Shown here: positions 15,561 to 23,456 of the stretch, one piece after another | Layout: every line of letters starts with the position of its first letter | How positions within the stretch are numbered: position 1 is the first letter of the stretch | Assembly: GCF_003478505.1 (NCBI RefSeq) | Contig: NZ_QUFI01000031.1 | Span: forward strand, 1-29,388 | Source of the DNA: Clostridium sp. AF27-2AA | GTDB lineage: Bacteria; Bacillota; Clostridia; Lachnospirales; Lachnospiraceae | Reading direction: 5' to 3' | DNA length: 29,388 bases | Made by a program: the position numbers and the translations under genes | Notes under the pieces: generated by a model | What the model was told of the DNA's origin: nothing | Seen by the model: only the letters and a program-made list of their open reading frames with translations | The model's database searches: none

Positions 15561-16169
15561 ATGAAAAAAGAGTGTAGCATCATTCGTGATATGTTGCCGT
15601 TGTATTTTGAAAATATGGTGAGCGAAGATACAGCAGAATTTGTAAAAAAGCACATCGAAAATTGTCCTGATTGTGCTGCTGAACTTAAAGCCATGAAATC
15701 GGGCAAAGAAATTAGCGAGACAGAACCCTCAAAAAGAGAAAGTGACGCAAAAGTGATAACAGCAGTAAAAAAGAAGATAGCAAAAAAAATTGTAAAAACT
15801 GTTGCTGTTGTGTGTTTGGCATTTGCGGGATTACTTAGTGCAGTATTGCTATATACAGGTATTGGTCATCCTGTTACCCGGGACAACATTTCACTTTCCA
15901 CAAAAACTGAAAGTGGATATAATTATATTATTTTAGAAACTGAAGCAGGAAAATCACTATTCTTTGATTCAAAAACAGAAGATATTGTTAATGATAAAAA
16001 TGAAATATGTGGACAGAAAATCACTCTATACAACTTGCAATATCATAACAATTTTTCACAAAAGAATAATCTTATAAGCTGGGGGAGTCCTACAAATACC
16101 AAAGCTAAATACATGGAATTGGTTGTTGAATTAGGAAATGATACATTACGAATATCTAATGCAGAGTAA
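15561..16169 (+). CDS. membrane anti-sigma factor with zf-HC2 zinc finger
   Basis: Protein of 202 residues. The N-terminal zinc-binding anti-sigma module shows the pattern H-x3-C-x2-C (HIENCPDC, about 31-38), preceded by CSIIRDMLPLYFENMVSEDT. One transmembrane helix (about 79-98, VKTVAVVCLAFAGLLSAVLL) separates it from an extracytoplasmic domain of about 100 residues with no recognised family. By family it holds the sigma factor encoded just upstream inactive at the membrane until a signal arrives. GGAGG (15546-15550) supports ATG 15561. Spacing of three bases to the sigma gene shows co-expression. Confidence 0.85.
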   Translation: MKKECSIIRDMLPLYFENMVSEDTAEFVKKHIENCPDCAAELKAMKSGKEISETEPSKRESDAKVITAVKKKIAKKIVKTVAVVCLAFAGLLSAVLLYTGIGHPVTRDNISLSTKTESGYNYIILETEAGKSLFFDSKTEDIVNDKNEICGQKITLYNLQYHNNFSQKNNLISWGSPTNTKAKYMELVVELGNDTLRISNAE

Positions 16170-16207
16170 AGACAATCACCTGTAAATAGCAAACCCAGCC
16201 GAGCCAG

Positions 16208-16304
16208 TCAACGGCAAGTGAATGGGCTTCGCCCACCGTTGACAGCCTCGACTGTCCTTGCTGGTGGGTAATCAAGGGGCGACAGCAAAAAAGTGCTGCC
16301 GCCC
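16208..16304 (+). promoter_or_regulatory. structured RNA-like leader ahead of the Orf7-like regulator
   Basis: Successive hairpins: TCAACGG (16208-16214) with CCGTTGA (16236-16242) enclosing TGGGC-TTC-GCCCA; GACAG/CTGTC (16241-16255); and GGGCGACAGCA (16277-16287) with TGCTGCCGCCC (16294-16304, one mismatch), followed by TTT. The 166-base gap has no gene. The array of stems just before a regulatory gene looks like an attenuator or leader RNA; this is inference. Confidence 0.45.
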
Positions 16305-16335
16305 TTTCCCATAATCGAAGAAAGGGGGATTTTCC

Positions 16336-16779
16336 ATGACTGAACAGGAAGCCTATCAAGAACATATCCGCTATACCCATGATACCTATTGCCGGATTGT
16401 TATTCGCCATGCATCCTTTGACGCTGCCCGTATGCTGGCAGCGAGGTGGAAACGGGAAATCTCCCTTGAATACTTGATTGAAGAAAAGTTTGTCCCACTA
16501 AGCACCATAGACGAGTATTTTCAAGTGCCGGACTATGGCGAAACTTATCTGTTTTCTGTCCGGGGGCAGACGATATTTTTAGATAGCTGCTCCCTTGCGG
16601 CTGCTCTTGCCCGGCTGCCGGAACAGACGCAGGAGGAAATCTTTTTATATTACTTCCAGCACTTGACGCAGAAAGAAATCGGAGAACAAAGCGGCTGGAC
16701 ACGCAGCACAATCGGGCGGCATATTCAGCTTGCCTTGAAGCGGCTGAAAGAGGAAATGGAGGTGCTGTCCCATGAGTAA
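16336..16779 (+). CDS. sigma-70-like regulator, Tn916 Orf7-like
   Basis: Protein of 147 residues. The C-terminal part is a sigma region 4 type helix-turn-helix (LARLPEQTQEEIFLYYFQHL, TQKEIGEQSGWTRSTIGRHIQ, ALKRLKEEME). The N-terminal part has no classic region 2, as in the regulator Orf7 of Tn916-type elements, where the protein stimulates transcription of recombination and transfer genes. The ribosome site is the GGGGG of AAGAAAGGGGGAT. It overlaps the following Orf8-like gene by eight bases, as in Tn916 relatives. It probably controls mobilization genes downstream. Confidence 0.8.
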   Translation: MTEQEAYQEHIRYTHDTYCRIVIRHASFDAARMLAARWKREISLEYLIEEKFVPLSTIDEYFQVPDYGETYLFSVRGQTIFLDSCSLAAALARLPEQTQEEIFLYYFQHLTQKEIGEQSGWTRSTIGRHIQLALKRLKEEMEVLSHE

Positions 16780-16972
16780 CCGACTTCTCACCTATGACAC
16801 GATAATAAAGGCACATGAGGGCGACCCCATAGCGATACAGGCTGTCCTTGACCGCTACGCCGGATATATCCGCTACTTCTCCAAGATGAACGGCTATTAT
16901 AACTCTGATATGGAGGACTACATCAGAATAAAGCTGATTGAAAGCCTGTTCAAGTTCCGGCTTGACCGATAA
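16772..16972 (+). CDS. helix-turn-helix protein, Tn916 Orf8-like
   Basis: Small protein of 66 residues: LLTYDTIIKAHEGDPIAIQA, VLDRYAGYIRYFS, then DMEDYIRIKLIESLFKFRL. This matches the HTH_16-type family next to Orf7-like regulators in Tn916-related elements. The overlap with the preceding gene means coupled translation. It may act as a partner of the Orf7-like protein; direct function is not known. Confidence 0.8.
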   Translation: MSNRLLTYDTIIKAHEGDPIAIQAVLDRYAGYIRYFSKMNGYYNSDMEDYIRIKLIESLFKFRLDR

Positions 16973-17010
16973 CATAAAAACTGAATATCCCGCCGCCCCG
17001 CAGCGGCACA

Positions 17011-17048
17011 CAAAGCAGTAAATCCGAAAAAGATTTGCTGCTTTTTTT
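17011..17048 (+). terminator. terminator after the Orf7/Orf8-like pair
   Basis: AGCAGTAAATC pairs with GATTTGCTGCT (one wobble) around a six-base loop and is followed by seven Ts. Confidence 0.85.
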
Positions 17049-17557
17049 ACGCCCATTTTTGGCAAATCGGGAAAGTGTCGGTACTGGTATGTGAACAAGG
17101 AAATTTCCCGTTTTCTATCAAACAGCGGGCAAGACACCATTTCCGAAACGCCTTATTGTCGGGAAAGACCGAGCCGCCGGAAAAGTTCTTGCCGGAAAGT
17201 CCGTCATTTTTGCTATTTGCGGTGTTGTAGGGAGTAAGGGGGAGAATGCCAGCCCGCAGCCTTTTATAAAAAAGCTGGTATAGATTTCCCGAAAAAGTGA
17301 CAGTAGCAAGTGAACGGCAGTCCGGCAGTTTCTTAGAGCAAGATTCTACCGCAGTACCAAAATTCGCTTTTCGCTCATTTTGCCCCTGCGGGAATCTTGT
17401 TGGGGAGTGCCTTCCCCAAACCCTGCTTATGCGGCTTGCGCCGCTTAAAAATCCCTCAAAATATTTTTTCGGATTTTTCAAAAACAGTTCCGCTTCACAC
17501 CCCGTTTTTCTCCTATTAGTGAGAGGACACCACGCACAGAAAGGAGGTCAACCACCT
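17049..17557 (+). other. oriT-like intergenic region upstream of mobC
   Basis: About 500 bases without a convincing gene directly before the mobilization genes, the expected place for the transfer origin. Its main structure is an inverted repeat: CAAGATTC-TA-CCGCAG (17339-17354) with CTGCGG-GAATCTTG (17386-17399), immediately followed by the hairpin TTGGGGA (17400-17406) / TCCCCAA (17413-17419). The relaxase nick site cannot be named from sequence alone. An open frame through this region merges into mobC but crosses the hairpins and lacks a start signal. Confidence 0.6.
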
Positions 17558-17953
17558 ATGAAACGATATAACATGCCCCACCGCAGCAGGGTAGTCAAGA
17601 CCCGGCTGACCGATGAAGAATACGCCGACTTTACCGCCCGGCTTGCCCCTTATGGTATGAGCCAGTCCGAATTTATCCGGCAAGCCATTACACGGGCAAC
17701 CATACGCCCCATTGTTACCGTTTCCCCGGTCAATGATGAATTGCTTGCCGCTGTCGGGAAGCTGACCGCCGAATACGGCAGGATCGGCGGCAACCTCAAT
17801 CAGATTGCCCGGTATCTGAACGAATACGGCGTACCGTATAACGCCCTGTCCGGCGAAGTCCGAGCCGCCATTTCCGACCTTGCAGCCTTGAAGTTTGAAG
17901 TCTTGCAGAAAGTGGGTGAAGCTGTTGGCAACATTCAAACATATCAGCTCTAA
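17558..17953 (+). CDS. mobC: MobC-like relaxosome accessory protein
   Basis: Protein of 131 residues. The N-terminal ribbon-helix-helix region is visible (RVVKTRLTDEEYADFTARLA, GMSQSEFIRQAI). It is followed by the conserved MobC segment LAAVGKLTAEYGRIGGNLNQ and IARYLNEYG. MobC proteins bind oriT and help the relaxase melt the nick region. AAGGAGG (17541-17547) gives the start at 17558. Its 3' end overlaps the relaxase gene by about 29 bases in another frame, so translation of the two is coupled. Confidence 0.9.
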   Translation: MKRYNMPHRSRVVKTRLTDEEYADFTARLAPYGMSQSEFIRQAITRATIRPIVTVSPVNDELLAAVGKLTAEYGRIGGNLNQIARYLNEYGVPYNALSGEVRAAISDLAALKFEVLQKVGEAVGNIQTYQL

Positions 17954-19547
17954 AAATGCCGACTACGGAGCAGCGGAAGCCTACCTCACTTTTGAGCATG
18001 ACGAGTTTACCATGAAACCCACCCTTGATGAAAACGGGCGGCTTGTTCCCCGTGAGGGCTACCGCCTTGCCACGCTGAACTGCGGCGAAGAAGATTTTGC
18101 TGTTGCCTGTCTGCGCTCCAATCTCCGCTATGGCAAGAACCAAAAACGGGAAGATGTGAAATCCCACCACTATATCATCAGCTTTGACCCACGGGACGGA
18201 ACGGACAACGGTCTGACCGTTGATAAGGCGCAGTCGCTGGGCGAGGAATTTTGCAACGAGCATTTCCCCGGACACCAAGCCATTGTCTGCACCCACCCGG
18301 ACGGGCACAATCACTCTGGCAACATTCATGTGCATATCGTCATAAACAGCTTGCGGATTGAAGCCGTCTCGCTTCTGCCCTACATGGACAGACCAGCGGA
18401 CACGAAGGACGGCTGCAAGCACCGCTGCACAGACGCAGCTATGGAATATTTCAAGTCCGAAGTCATGGAGATGTGCCACCGGGAAAATCTGTATCAGATT
18501 GACCTTTTGCATGGCAGCAAGAACCGAGTGACCGAGCGTGAATACTGGGCGCAGAAGAAAGGGCAGCTTGCCCTTGATAAAGAGAACGCCGCCAGAGAAG
18601 CCACCGGACAGCCGACCAAGCCCACCAAGTTTGAAACGGACAAGGCGAAGCTGCGCCGGACGATACGGCAGGCACTTTCCCAAGCTGGCAGCTTTGACGA
18701 GTTTGCTTCCCTGCTTTTGCGGGAGGGCGTAACTGTCAAGGAGAGCCGGGGGCGGCTTTCCTACCTCACGCCGGACAGGACAAAGCCTATCACAGCCCGG
18801 AAGCTGGGGGACGATTTTGACAAGGCTGCTGTCCTTGCCCTGCTCACGCAGAACGCCCACAGAGCCGCCGAACAGACCACAGCCATACCCGAATACCCCC
18901 ACACCCAAAAGGAACGCTTGCGAGAGGAAAAAACCGCAAAAACCGCCCCGGCAGACAACACCTTGCAGCGCATGGTTGACCGGGAAGCCAAGCGAGCTGA
19001 GGGCAAGGGCGTGGGCTATGACCGTTGGGCTTCCCTGCACAACCTCAAACAGATGGCGGCTACCCACAACTTCCTCATGGAGAACGAACTGCTTGACCTT
19101 GACAAGCTGGACGCAGCCGTGGAGAGCAGCCGGAAAGCTCTTTCCGAAGCAAGGGAAAGTCTGCGGGGCATTGAGCAGAGCATTTCCGACAAGAAAAGTC
19201 TGCGAAAGGTTGTCAACGATTACCGCCGCACCCGCCCCACCATTGACGCTCATAAAAAGCTGTCCGGCAGAAAAGCGGAGAACTACCGCCAGTCCCACGA
19301 AGCGGAATTTATCATCTATGAAGCTGCCCTGCGCCAGCTAAAGGTGCTTGCACCGGGAAAGAAGCTGCCCGCCACTTCCAAGCTGAATACGGAGATTGAA
19401 GCCCTCATTTCCGAGAAAAACGCAGCTTACAACACCTACCGCACCGCAAAAGCCGAGTATGAGCAGCTTGCCACCGCCAAACGGAACGCAGAGCAGATAC
19501 TACACGGCACACCGAGCCGACAGAAAAAGCATGAACAGGAGCGTTAA
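17925..19547 (+). CDS. mobA: MobA/VirD2-type relaxase (PF03432-like)
   Basis: Relaxase of about 540 residues that should nick oriT and pilot the single strand into the recipient. The N-terminal relaxase domain begins ATFKHISSKNADYGAAEAYL. The tyrosines near residues 13-19 are candidate nucleophiles, and the metal-binding triad lies in HPDGHNHSGNIHVHIVINS. The C-terminal half is helical and highly charged, with coiled-coil-like stretches. The start is uncertain: I place it at TTG 17925, because relatives begin with this ATFKHISSKN segment; the frame is open upstream to 17895 with other non-ATG starts. The gene overlaps mobC. A long open frame on the opposite strand is only a shadow of this GC-rich gene. 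Confidence 0.88.
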   Translation: MATFKHISSKNADYGAAEAYLTFEHDEFTMKPTLDENGRLVPREGYRLATLNCGEEDFAVACLRSNLRYGKNQKREDVKSHHYIISFDPRDGTDNGLTVDKAQSLGEEFCNEHFPGHQAIVCTHPDGHNHSGNIHVHIVINSLRIEAVSLLPYMDRPADTKDGCKHRCTDAAMEYFKSEVMEMCHRENLYQIDLLHGSKNRVTEREYWAQKKGQLALDKENAAREATGQPTKPTKFETDKAKLRRTIRQALSQAGSFDEFASLLLREGVTVKESRGRLSYLTPDRTKPITARKLGDDFDKAAVLALLTQNAHRAAEQTTAIPEYPHTQKERLREEKTAKTAPADNTLQRMVDREAKRAEGKGVGYDRWASLHNLKQMAATHNFLMENELLDLDKLDAAVESSRKALSEARESLRGIEQSISDKKSLRKVVNDYRRTRPTIDAHKKLSGRKAENYRQSHEAEFIIYEAALRQLKVLAPGKKLPATSKLNTEIEALISEKNAAYNTYRTAKAEYEQLATAKRNAEQILHGTPSRQKKHEQER

Positions 19548-19555
19548 AAACCGCC

Positions 19556-19573
19556 CCGAAATGATACCGAAAC
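19556..19573 (+). repeat. 18-bp non-coding sequence shared with 28439-28456
   Basis: CCGAAATGATACCGAAAC occurs here just after the relaxase stop and again at 28439-28456, in both cases upstream of the small Cys-protein gene. CCGAAACCATACA is also shared (19567-19579 and 28555-28567 or thereabouts). A hairpin around GGGTAT/ATACCC (near 19600) has a counterpart GATAGGG/CCCTATC near 28469-28492. Confidence 0.7.
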
Positions 19574-19735
19574 CATACAAAAGGCAGGGGGGTATGCCAT
19601 ACCCTATCCGCAATACCCCTGACCTTTCCAACGGGGCTTACAGGGCAGATTTTTCCCGAAAATGGCACCGGGAACATACAGATTTTGCCCCTGTCCCCTC
19701 ATACCCGACCAAACCGAAGAAAGGAGCGTTTTTTC

Positions 19736-19942
19736 ATGCCGAGAATGAGCAAGAAGCGGCGGCTGGAATGGGCGTTCTTCCTCAATGAGCGAAACCGCAT
19801 TACTTTCAATGCCCTTTGCCGGGGCTGTACCCATGACTGCAAGCAGAGTTTTAGGGCTATCGTGGTACTCTGCCCCCGGTATTATTCAAAGAGATGGAAA
19901 GCCCGCCCCACAGATAAGGAGAACCAAGATTATGTCAGATAA
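19736..19942 (+). CDS. small Cys-containing basic protein of mobilizable elements
   Basis: Protein of 68 residues: MPRMSKKRRLEWAFFLNERN, then LCRGCTHDCKQSFRAIVVLC. The C-x2-C-x3-C pattern with a later Cys suggests a small zinc-binding fold. A close relative (62 residues) is encoded at 28584, also directly before a replication gene, so it is a conserved component of these modules. AAGGAG precedes the start by a run of Ts. It overlaps the initiator gene start by 11 bases. Function is unknown; DNA binding is plausible from its basic N-terminus. Confidence 0.75.
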   Translation: MPRMSKKRRLEWAFFLNERNRITFNALCRGCTHDCKQSFRAIVVLCPRYYSKRWKARPTDKENQDYVR

Positions 19943-20678
19943 CCGCAAATATTATTACCTCAAACTGAAAGAAAGCTATTTTGACGATGACGCTATCGTG
20001 CTGCTGGAAAGTATGCAGGACGGTATGCTGTATTCCAATATCCTCTTGAAGCTGTACTTAAAATCGCTGAAATACGGCGGCACTTTGCAGCTTGACGAAA
20101 ATATCCCCTACACCGCCCAAATGATAGCCACCATTACCCGCCAGCAGGTCGGCACAGTCGAGAGGGCTTTGCAAATCTTTATGAAACTGGGGCTTGTTGA
20201 ACCGCTGGACAACGGGGCTTTGTATATGAGCAATATCGAGCTTTTCATCGGTCAGTCCTCTACCGAGGGGGAGCGTAAGCGCAGGGCAAGAATGAAGATT
20301 TCAGAGCAAAAACGGCTTAGTGGACAAGTGTCCGAAGCAAAAGCGGACATTTGTCCACCAGAGATAGAGATAAAGAAAGAGATAGATATAGAGATAGAAA
20401 AAGAGAGAGAGTTAAAACCGGGACGAGCCGCCCCCGCAGCTTACGGCAGATATAAAAATGTGATTTTGACAGATACAGAGCTTTCTGAACTGAAAGCAGA
20501 ACTGCCCGACAAATGGGAGTATTACATTGACCGGCTATCCGGCTATATCGCTTCTACCGGGAGGAAATACAAGAACCATGCCGCCACTATCCGCAGATGG
20601 GCGGCTGACGATACCGCTAAAGCTGCCCCGAAAAAGGGCATACCCGATTACAGCTACAAGGAGGGAGAAAGTCTATGA
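19932..20678 (+). CDS. replisome organizer-like initiator protein (nested element copy)
   Basis: Protein of 248 residues with an N-terminal phage replisome organizer domain (KYYYLKLKESYFDDDAIVLL, YSNILLKLYLKSLKYGGTL, ITRQQVGTVERALQIFMKLG). A low-complexity Lys/Glu/Ile linker follows (about 135-165). The C-terminal DnaD-like tail (YKNVILTDTELSELKAELPD, RLSGYIASTGRKYKNHAATI) is clearly related to that of the ICE initiator at 8592, while the N-terminal domains differ. Start 19932 follows AAGGAG (19917-19922); the longer in-frame extension to 19785 runs through the upstream gene. It overlaps the dnaC-like gene by four bases. Confidence 0.85.
   Translation: MSDNRKYYYLKLKESYFDDDAIVLLESMQDGMLYSNILLKLYLKSLKYGGTLQLDENIPYTAQMIATITRQQVGTVERALQIFMKLGLVEPLDNGALYMSNIELFIGQSSTEGERKRRARMKISEQKRLSGQVSEAKADICPPEIEIKKEIDIEIEKERELKPGRAAPAAYGRYKNVILTDTELSELKAELPDKWEYYIDRLSGYIASTGRKYKNHAATIRRWAADDTAKAAPKKGIPDYSYKEGESL
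20320..20358 (+). repeat. 15-bp inverted repeat inside the second initiator gene (candidate origin)
   Basis: GTGGACAAGTGTCCG (20320-20334) and CGGACATTTGTCCAC (20344-20358) are complementary apart from one position, with a nine-base loop. An AG/AT-rich repetitive stretch (GAGATAGA-like units, about 20360-20412) follows. The location, between the two domains of the initiator, is the same as that of the iterons in the ICE initiator gene. Confidence 0.7.
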
Positions 20679-21517
20679 AACCAGCTTTTGAAGATATGAG
20701 TTTACAGATACCAGCAGCCACCGCCGAGCCGGAGGACTACACAGGTGAGGACGGTCTACTCTACTGCGGCAAGTGCCGGACACCGAAAGAAGCCTATTTT
20801 CCGGCTGATAAGGTTGCCCTGTTCGGGCGTGACCGACACCCGGCAGAGTGTGACTGCCAGCGGGCGCAGCGCATGGAGCGTGAAGCCGCCGAACAGCAGA
20901 GAAAGCACCGGGACAAGGTAGAAGAACTGAAACGCCTGGGCTTTACCGACCCGGCTATGCGGGAATGGACTTTTGCCAATGACAACGGCAGAAACCCGCA
21001 GATGAAAACCGCCCGTTTCTATGTGGAGCATTGGGAGGACATGAAAGCCGGGAACATCGGCTATCTGCTCTGGGGCAGCGTCGGCACAGGCAAAAGCTAC
21101 CTTGCCGGGTGCATTGCAAACGCCCTCATGGAGCAGGAAATCTCCGTAAAAATGACGAACTTCGCCGCTGTCCTCAATGACCTTGCCGCCACCTTTGAGG
21201 GCAGGAACGAATATATTTCCAAGCTCTGCCGCTATCCGCTGCTTATTCTTGATGATTTTGGAATGGAGCGTGGAACAGAGTACGGCTTAGAGCAGGTCTA
21301 CAATGTGATTGACAGTCGTTACCGAAGCGAAAAGCCGCTGATCGTCACGACCAATCTAAGCCTTGACGAGCTGAACAATCCCCCGGACACAGCCCACAAG
21401 CGGATTTATGACCGGGTAACAGAGATGTGTACCCCTGTCTGCTGCTCCGGCGTGAATTTCCGCAGGGAAAAGGCACAGGAGAAAATGGAACGGCTGAAAA
21501 AGCTGATGAACGATTGA
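20675..21517 (+). CDS. DnaC/IstB-like ATPase, helicase loader (nested element copy)
   Basis: AAA+ ATPase of 280 residues. N-terminal Cys cluster (LYCGKCRTPKEAY and ECDCQRAQ), helical arm, Walker A GSVGTGKS, Walker B LLILDDFG and sensor segment LIVTTNLSLDEL. It is a paralogue of the protein encoded at 9263, with the same domain order and Cys pairs, and stands in the same position behind an initiator gene. Likely loads helicase for replication of the excised element (inference from family and context). Confidence 0.88.
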   Translation: MKPAFEDMSLQIPAATAEPEDYTGEDGLLYCGKCRTPKEAYFPADKVALFGRDRHPAECDCQRAQRMEREAAEQQRKHRDKVEELKRLGFTDPAMREWTFANDNGRNPQMKTARFYVEHWEDMKAGNIGYLLWGSVGTGKSYLAGCIANALMEQEISVKMTNFAAVLNDLAATFEGRNEYISKLCRYPLLILDDFGMERGTEYGLEQVYNVIDSRYRSEKPLIVTTNLSLDELNNPPDTAHKRIYDRVTEMCTPVCCSGVNFRREKAQEKMERLKKLMND

Positions 21518-21530
21518 AAGGAGTTTGCCT

Positions 21531-21725
21531 ATGACCGATAAAAAAGAGCATATCAAACACAGCATGAAAAGCACCGCACCCGCCGACTGCGTGACGGAAA
21601 TCCGCATAGGGAACTCTGTTCTTGTGGTGTCCGGCTTTTTCAAGCAGAGTGCCACGGAAACCGCAGCCGACAAAATGGCTAAGGTGCTGGAAGCGGAAGC
21701 TGCTACACAAAAATCGGCAATATGA
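21531..21725 (+). CDS. tnpW: transposon-encoded TnpW-family protein
   Basis: Protein of 64 residues: MTDKKEHIKHSMKSTAPADC, VTEIRIGNSVLVVSGFFKQ, then a helical tail ATETAADKMAKVLEAEA. It matches the TnpW family found next to large serine recombinases of Tn4451-like elements. AAAGGAG upstream supports ATG 21531. Function is not established. It is followed by 110 bases and the recombinase gene. Confidence 0.8.
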   Translation: MTDKKEHIKHSMKSTAPADCVTEIRIGNSVLVVSGFFKQSATETAADKMAKVLEAEAATQKSAI

Positions 21726-21728
21726 CGG

Positions 21729-21742
21729 GCGGTAAAGAAGCA
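21729..21742 (+). repeat. internal copy of the element-end motif upstream of the recombinase gene
   Basis: GCGGTAAAGAAGCA occurs here and, identically, at 14841-14854 within the left terminal inverted repeat. It lies between the tnpW stop and the recombinase start, about 95 bases before the latter. A TACAAT box (21785-21790) downstream could be the -10 of the recombinase promoter; no good -35 was seen. Confidence 0.7.
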
Positions 21743-21835
21743 TTTTTCACATTTTGCCGCTATACACGCCGCCCCGCCATGTGGTACAATCGAAGTACGG
21801 AATAGTGGGGCTGGCTGTCAGAAACGGAGGAAACC

Positions 21836-23449
21836 ATGTTAAGACAGACAACCCAAAACCTTATTACCGCCCTTTATCCGAGATTATCCCATGAAGATGA
21901 ATTGCAGGGGGAGAGCAACTCTATATCCAACCAAAAGCGCATTTTAGAAACCTACGCCAAGCAGAACGGCTTTACCAATCTCTGCTGGTACACGGACGAT
22001 GGTTATAGTGGTGCGAACTTCCAAAGACCCGGGTTTCAAGCCATGCTTGCAGACATTGAAGCCGGAAAAGTCGGCACAGTCATAGTCAAGGATATGTCAC
22101 GTTTAGGGCGAAATTATCTCCAAGTGGGAATGTACACAGAAATGCTTTTCCCACAGAAAGGCGTCCGCTTTATCGCTATCAATGACGGAGTGGACAGCGC
22201 AATGGGCGACAACGATTTTACCCCGCTGCGTAATCTTTTCAACGAATGGATGGTGAGAGATACGAGCAAAAAAATCAAGGCAGTTAAGAAAGCAAAAGGT
22301 CTAAGCGGAAAGCCTGTTACCAGCAAGCCCGTGTACGGCTACCTCATGGACGATGACGAGAATTTCATCATTGACGAGGAAGCCGCCCCGGTAGTCAAGC
22401 AGATTTACCAGCTTTGCCTTGCCGGAAACGGGCCTACCAAGATAGCCCGTATGCTGACCGAGCAGCAAATCCCCACGCCGGGGACGCTGGAATACCAGCG
22501 CACAGGCAGCACACGCCGCTACCACCCCGGCTATGAATGTAAGTGGGCGACCAATACTGTTGTTCATCTTCTGGAAAACCGGGAGTACACAGGCTGTCTT
22601 GTGAACTTCAAGACGGAAAAACCGTCCTACAAGATGAAGCACAGCATAGACAATCCCATTGAGAAACAGGCGATTTTCGAGAACCACCATGAGCCAATCA
22701 TCGACTTGCAGACATGGGAACGGGTGCAGGAGTTACGCAAGCAGCGCAAACGCCCCAACCGCTACGATGATGTGGGCTTGTTCTCCGGCTTGCTGTTCTG
22801 CGCCGACTGCGGTCATGTGATGTACCAGCAGCGGTATCAGACCGACAAGAGAAAGCAGGATTGCTACATCTGCGGCAGCTATAAGAAGCGCACCGCCGAC
22901 TGTACGGCGCACTTCATTCGCACCGACCTTTTGACGGCGGGTGTGCTGGACAATCTGCGGAAAGTGACCGCCTATGCACAGAAGCACGAAGCCCGGTTCG
23001 TGAAGCTGCTTATCCAGCAGAATGAAATGGGCGGCAAGCGGAAGCTGGCGGCGGCAGCCAAGCAGCTTGAACAGGTGCAGAGCCGCATTGCAGAACTTTC
23101 CCGCTACATCAAGCGTCTGTATGAGGACAATGTAAACGGGAAAATCAGTGATGAGCGTTTCATGGAAATGTCCGCAGACTACGAAGCCGAGCAGCGGGAA
23201 CTGAAAGACAGAGCCGCCGCTTTGCAGGGCGAGCTGGACAAGGCACAGGAAGCTACGGTAAACGCTGAAAAGTTTATGAGCGTTGTCCGCAAGTACCTTT
23301 CTATCGAAGAACTGACACACACTCTTTTGCGTGAAATGGTGGAGAAAATCGTTGTTTATGAATGTGAGTATGACGAGAACGAAGTACGCCGCCAGCGCAT
23401 TGATATTTATTACAGCTTTGTAGGCAAGATTGACTTGCCCGAAGAATAA
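21836..23449 (+). CDS. large serine recombinase (TnpX/TndX-like)
   Basis: Site-specific recombinase of 537 residues that would excise and insert the nested element. The N-terminal resolvase domain has the catalytic Ser18 in ALYPRLSHEDELQG, then KRILETYAKQNGF, VKDMSRLGRNYLQVGMYTE and FNEWMVRDTSKKIKAVKKAK. A recombinase domain follows (YGYLMDDDENFIIDEEAAPV, IARMLTEQQIPTPGTLEY, NREYTGCLVNFKT). Next come a zinc ribbon (FCADCGHVMY with CYICGSYKKRTADC), a long coiled coil (about 400-480) and a DUF4368-like C-terminus. ACGGAGG precedes the ATG. It lies next to the right end, as in Tn4451-type elements. AA flanks on both sides of the element fit a 2-bp crossover. Confidence 0.93.
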   Translation: MLRQTTQNLITALYPRLSHEDELQGESNSISNQKRILETYAKQNGFTNLCWYTDDGYSGANFQRPGFQAMLADIEAGKVGTVIVKDMSRLGRNYLQVGMYTEMLFPQKGVRFIAINDGVDSAMGDNDFTPLRNLFNEWMVRDTSKKIKAVKKAKGLSGKPVTSKPVYGYLMDDDENFIIDEEAAPVVKQIYQLCLAGNGPTKIARMLTEQQIPTPGTLEYQRTGSTRRYHPGYECKWATNTVVHLLENREYTGCLVNFKTEKPSYKMKHSIDNPIEKQAIFENHHEPIIDLQTWERVQELRKQRKRPNRYDDVGLFSGLLFCADCGHVMYQQRYQTDKRKQDCYICGSYKKRTADCTAHFIRTDLLTAGVLDNLRKVTAYAQKHEARFVKLLIQQNEMGGKRKLAAAAKQLEQVQSRIAELSRYIKRLYEDNVNGKISDERFMEMSADYEAEQRELKDRAAALQGELDKAQEATVNAEKFMSVVRKYLSIEELTHTLLREMVEKIVVYECEYDENEVRRQRIDIYYSFVGKIDLPEE

Positions 23450-23456
23450 AGCCCGA

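Noticed and set aside
17297..17557. N-terminal extension of mobC
   Set aside because: The extension spans the oriT-like hairpins, and AAGGAGG marks the start at 17558.
17796..19298. 500-codon open frame on the minus strand
   Set aside because: It lies entirely opposite mobC and the relaxase gene, has no ribosome site and no recognisable domain; it is a by-product of GC-rich codon use.
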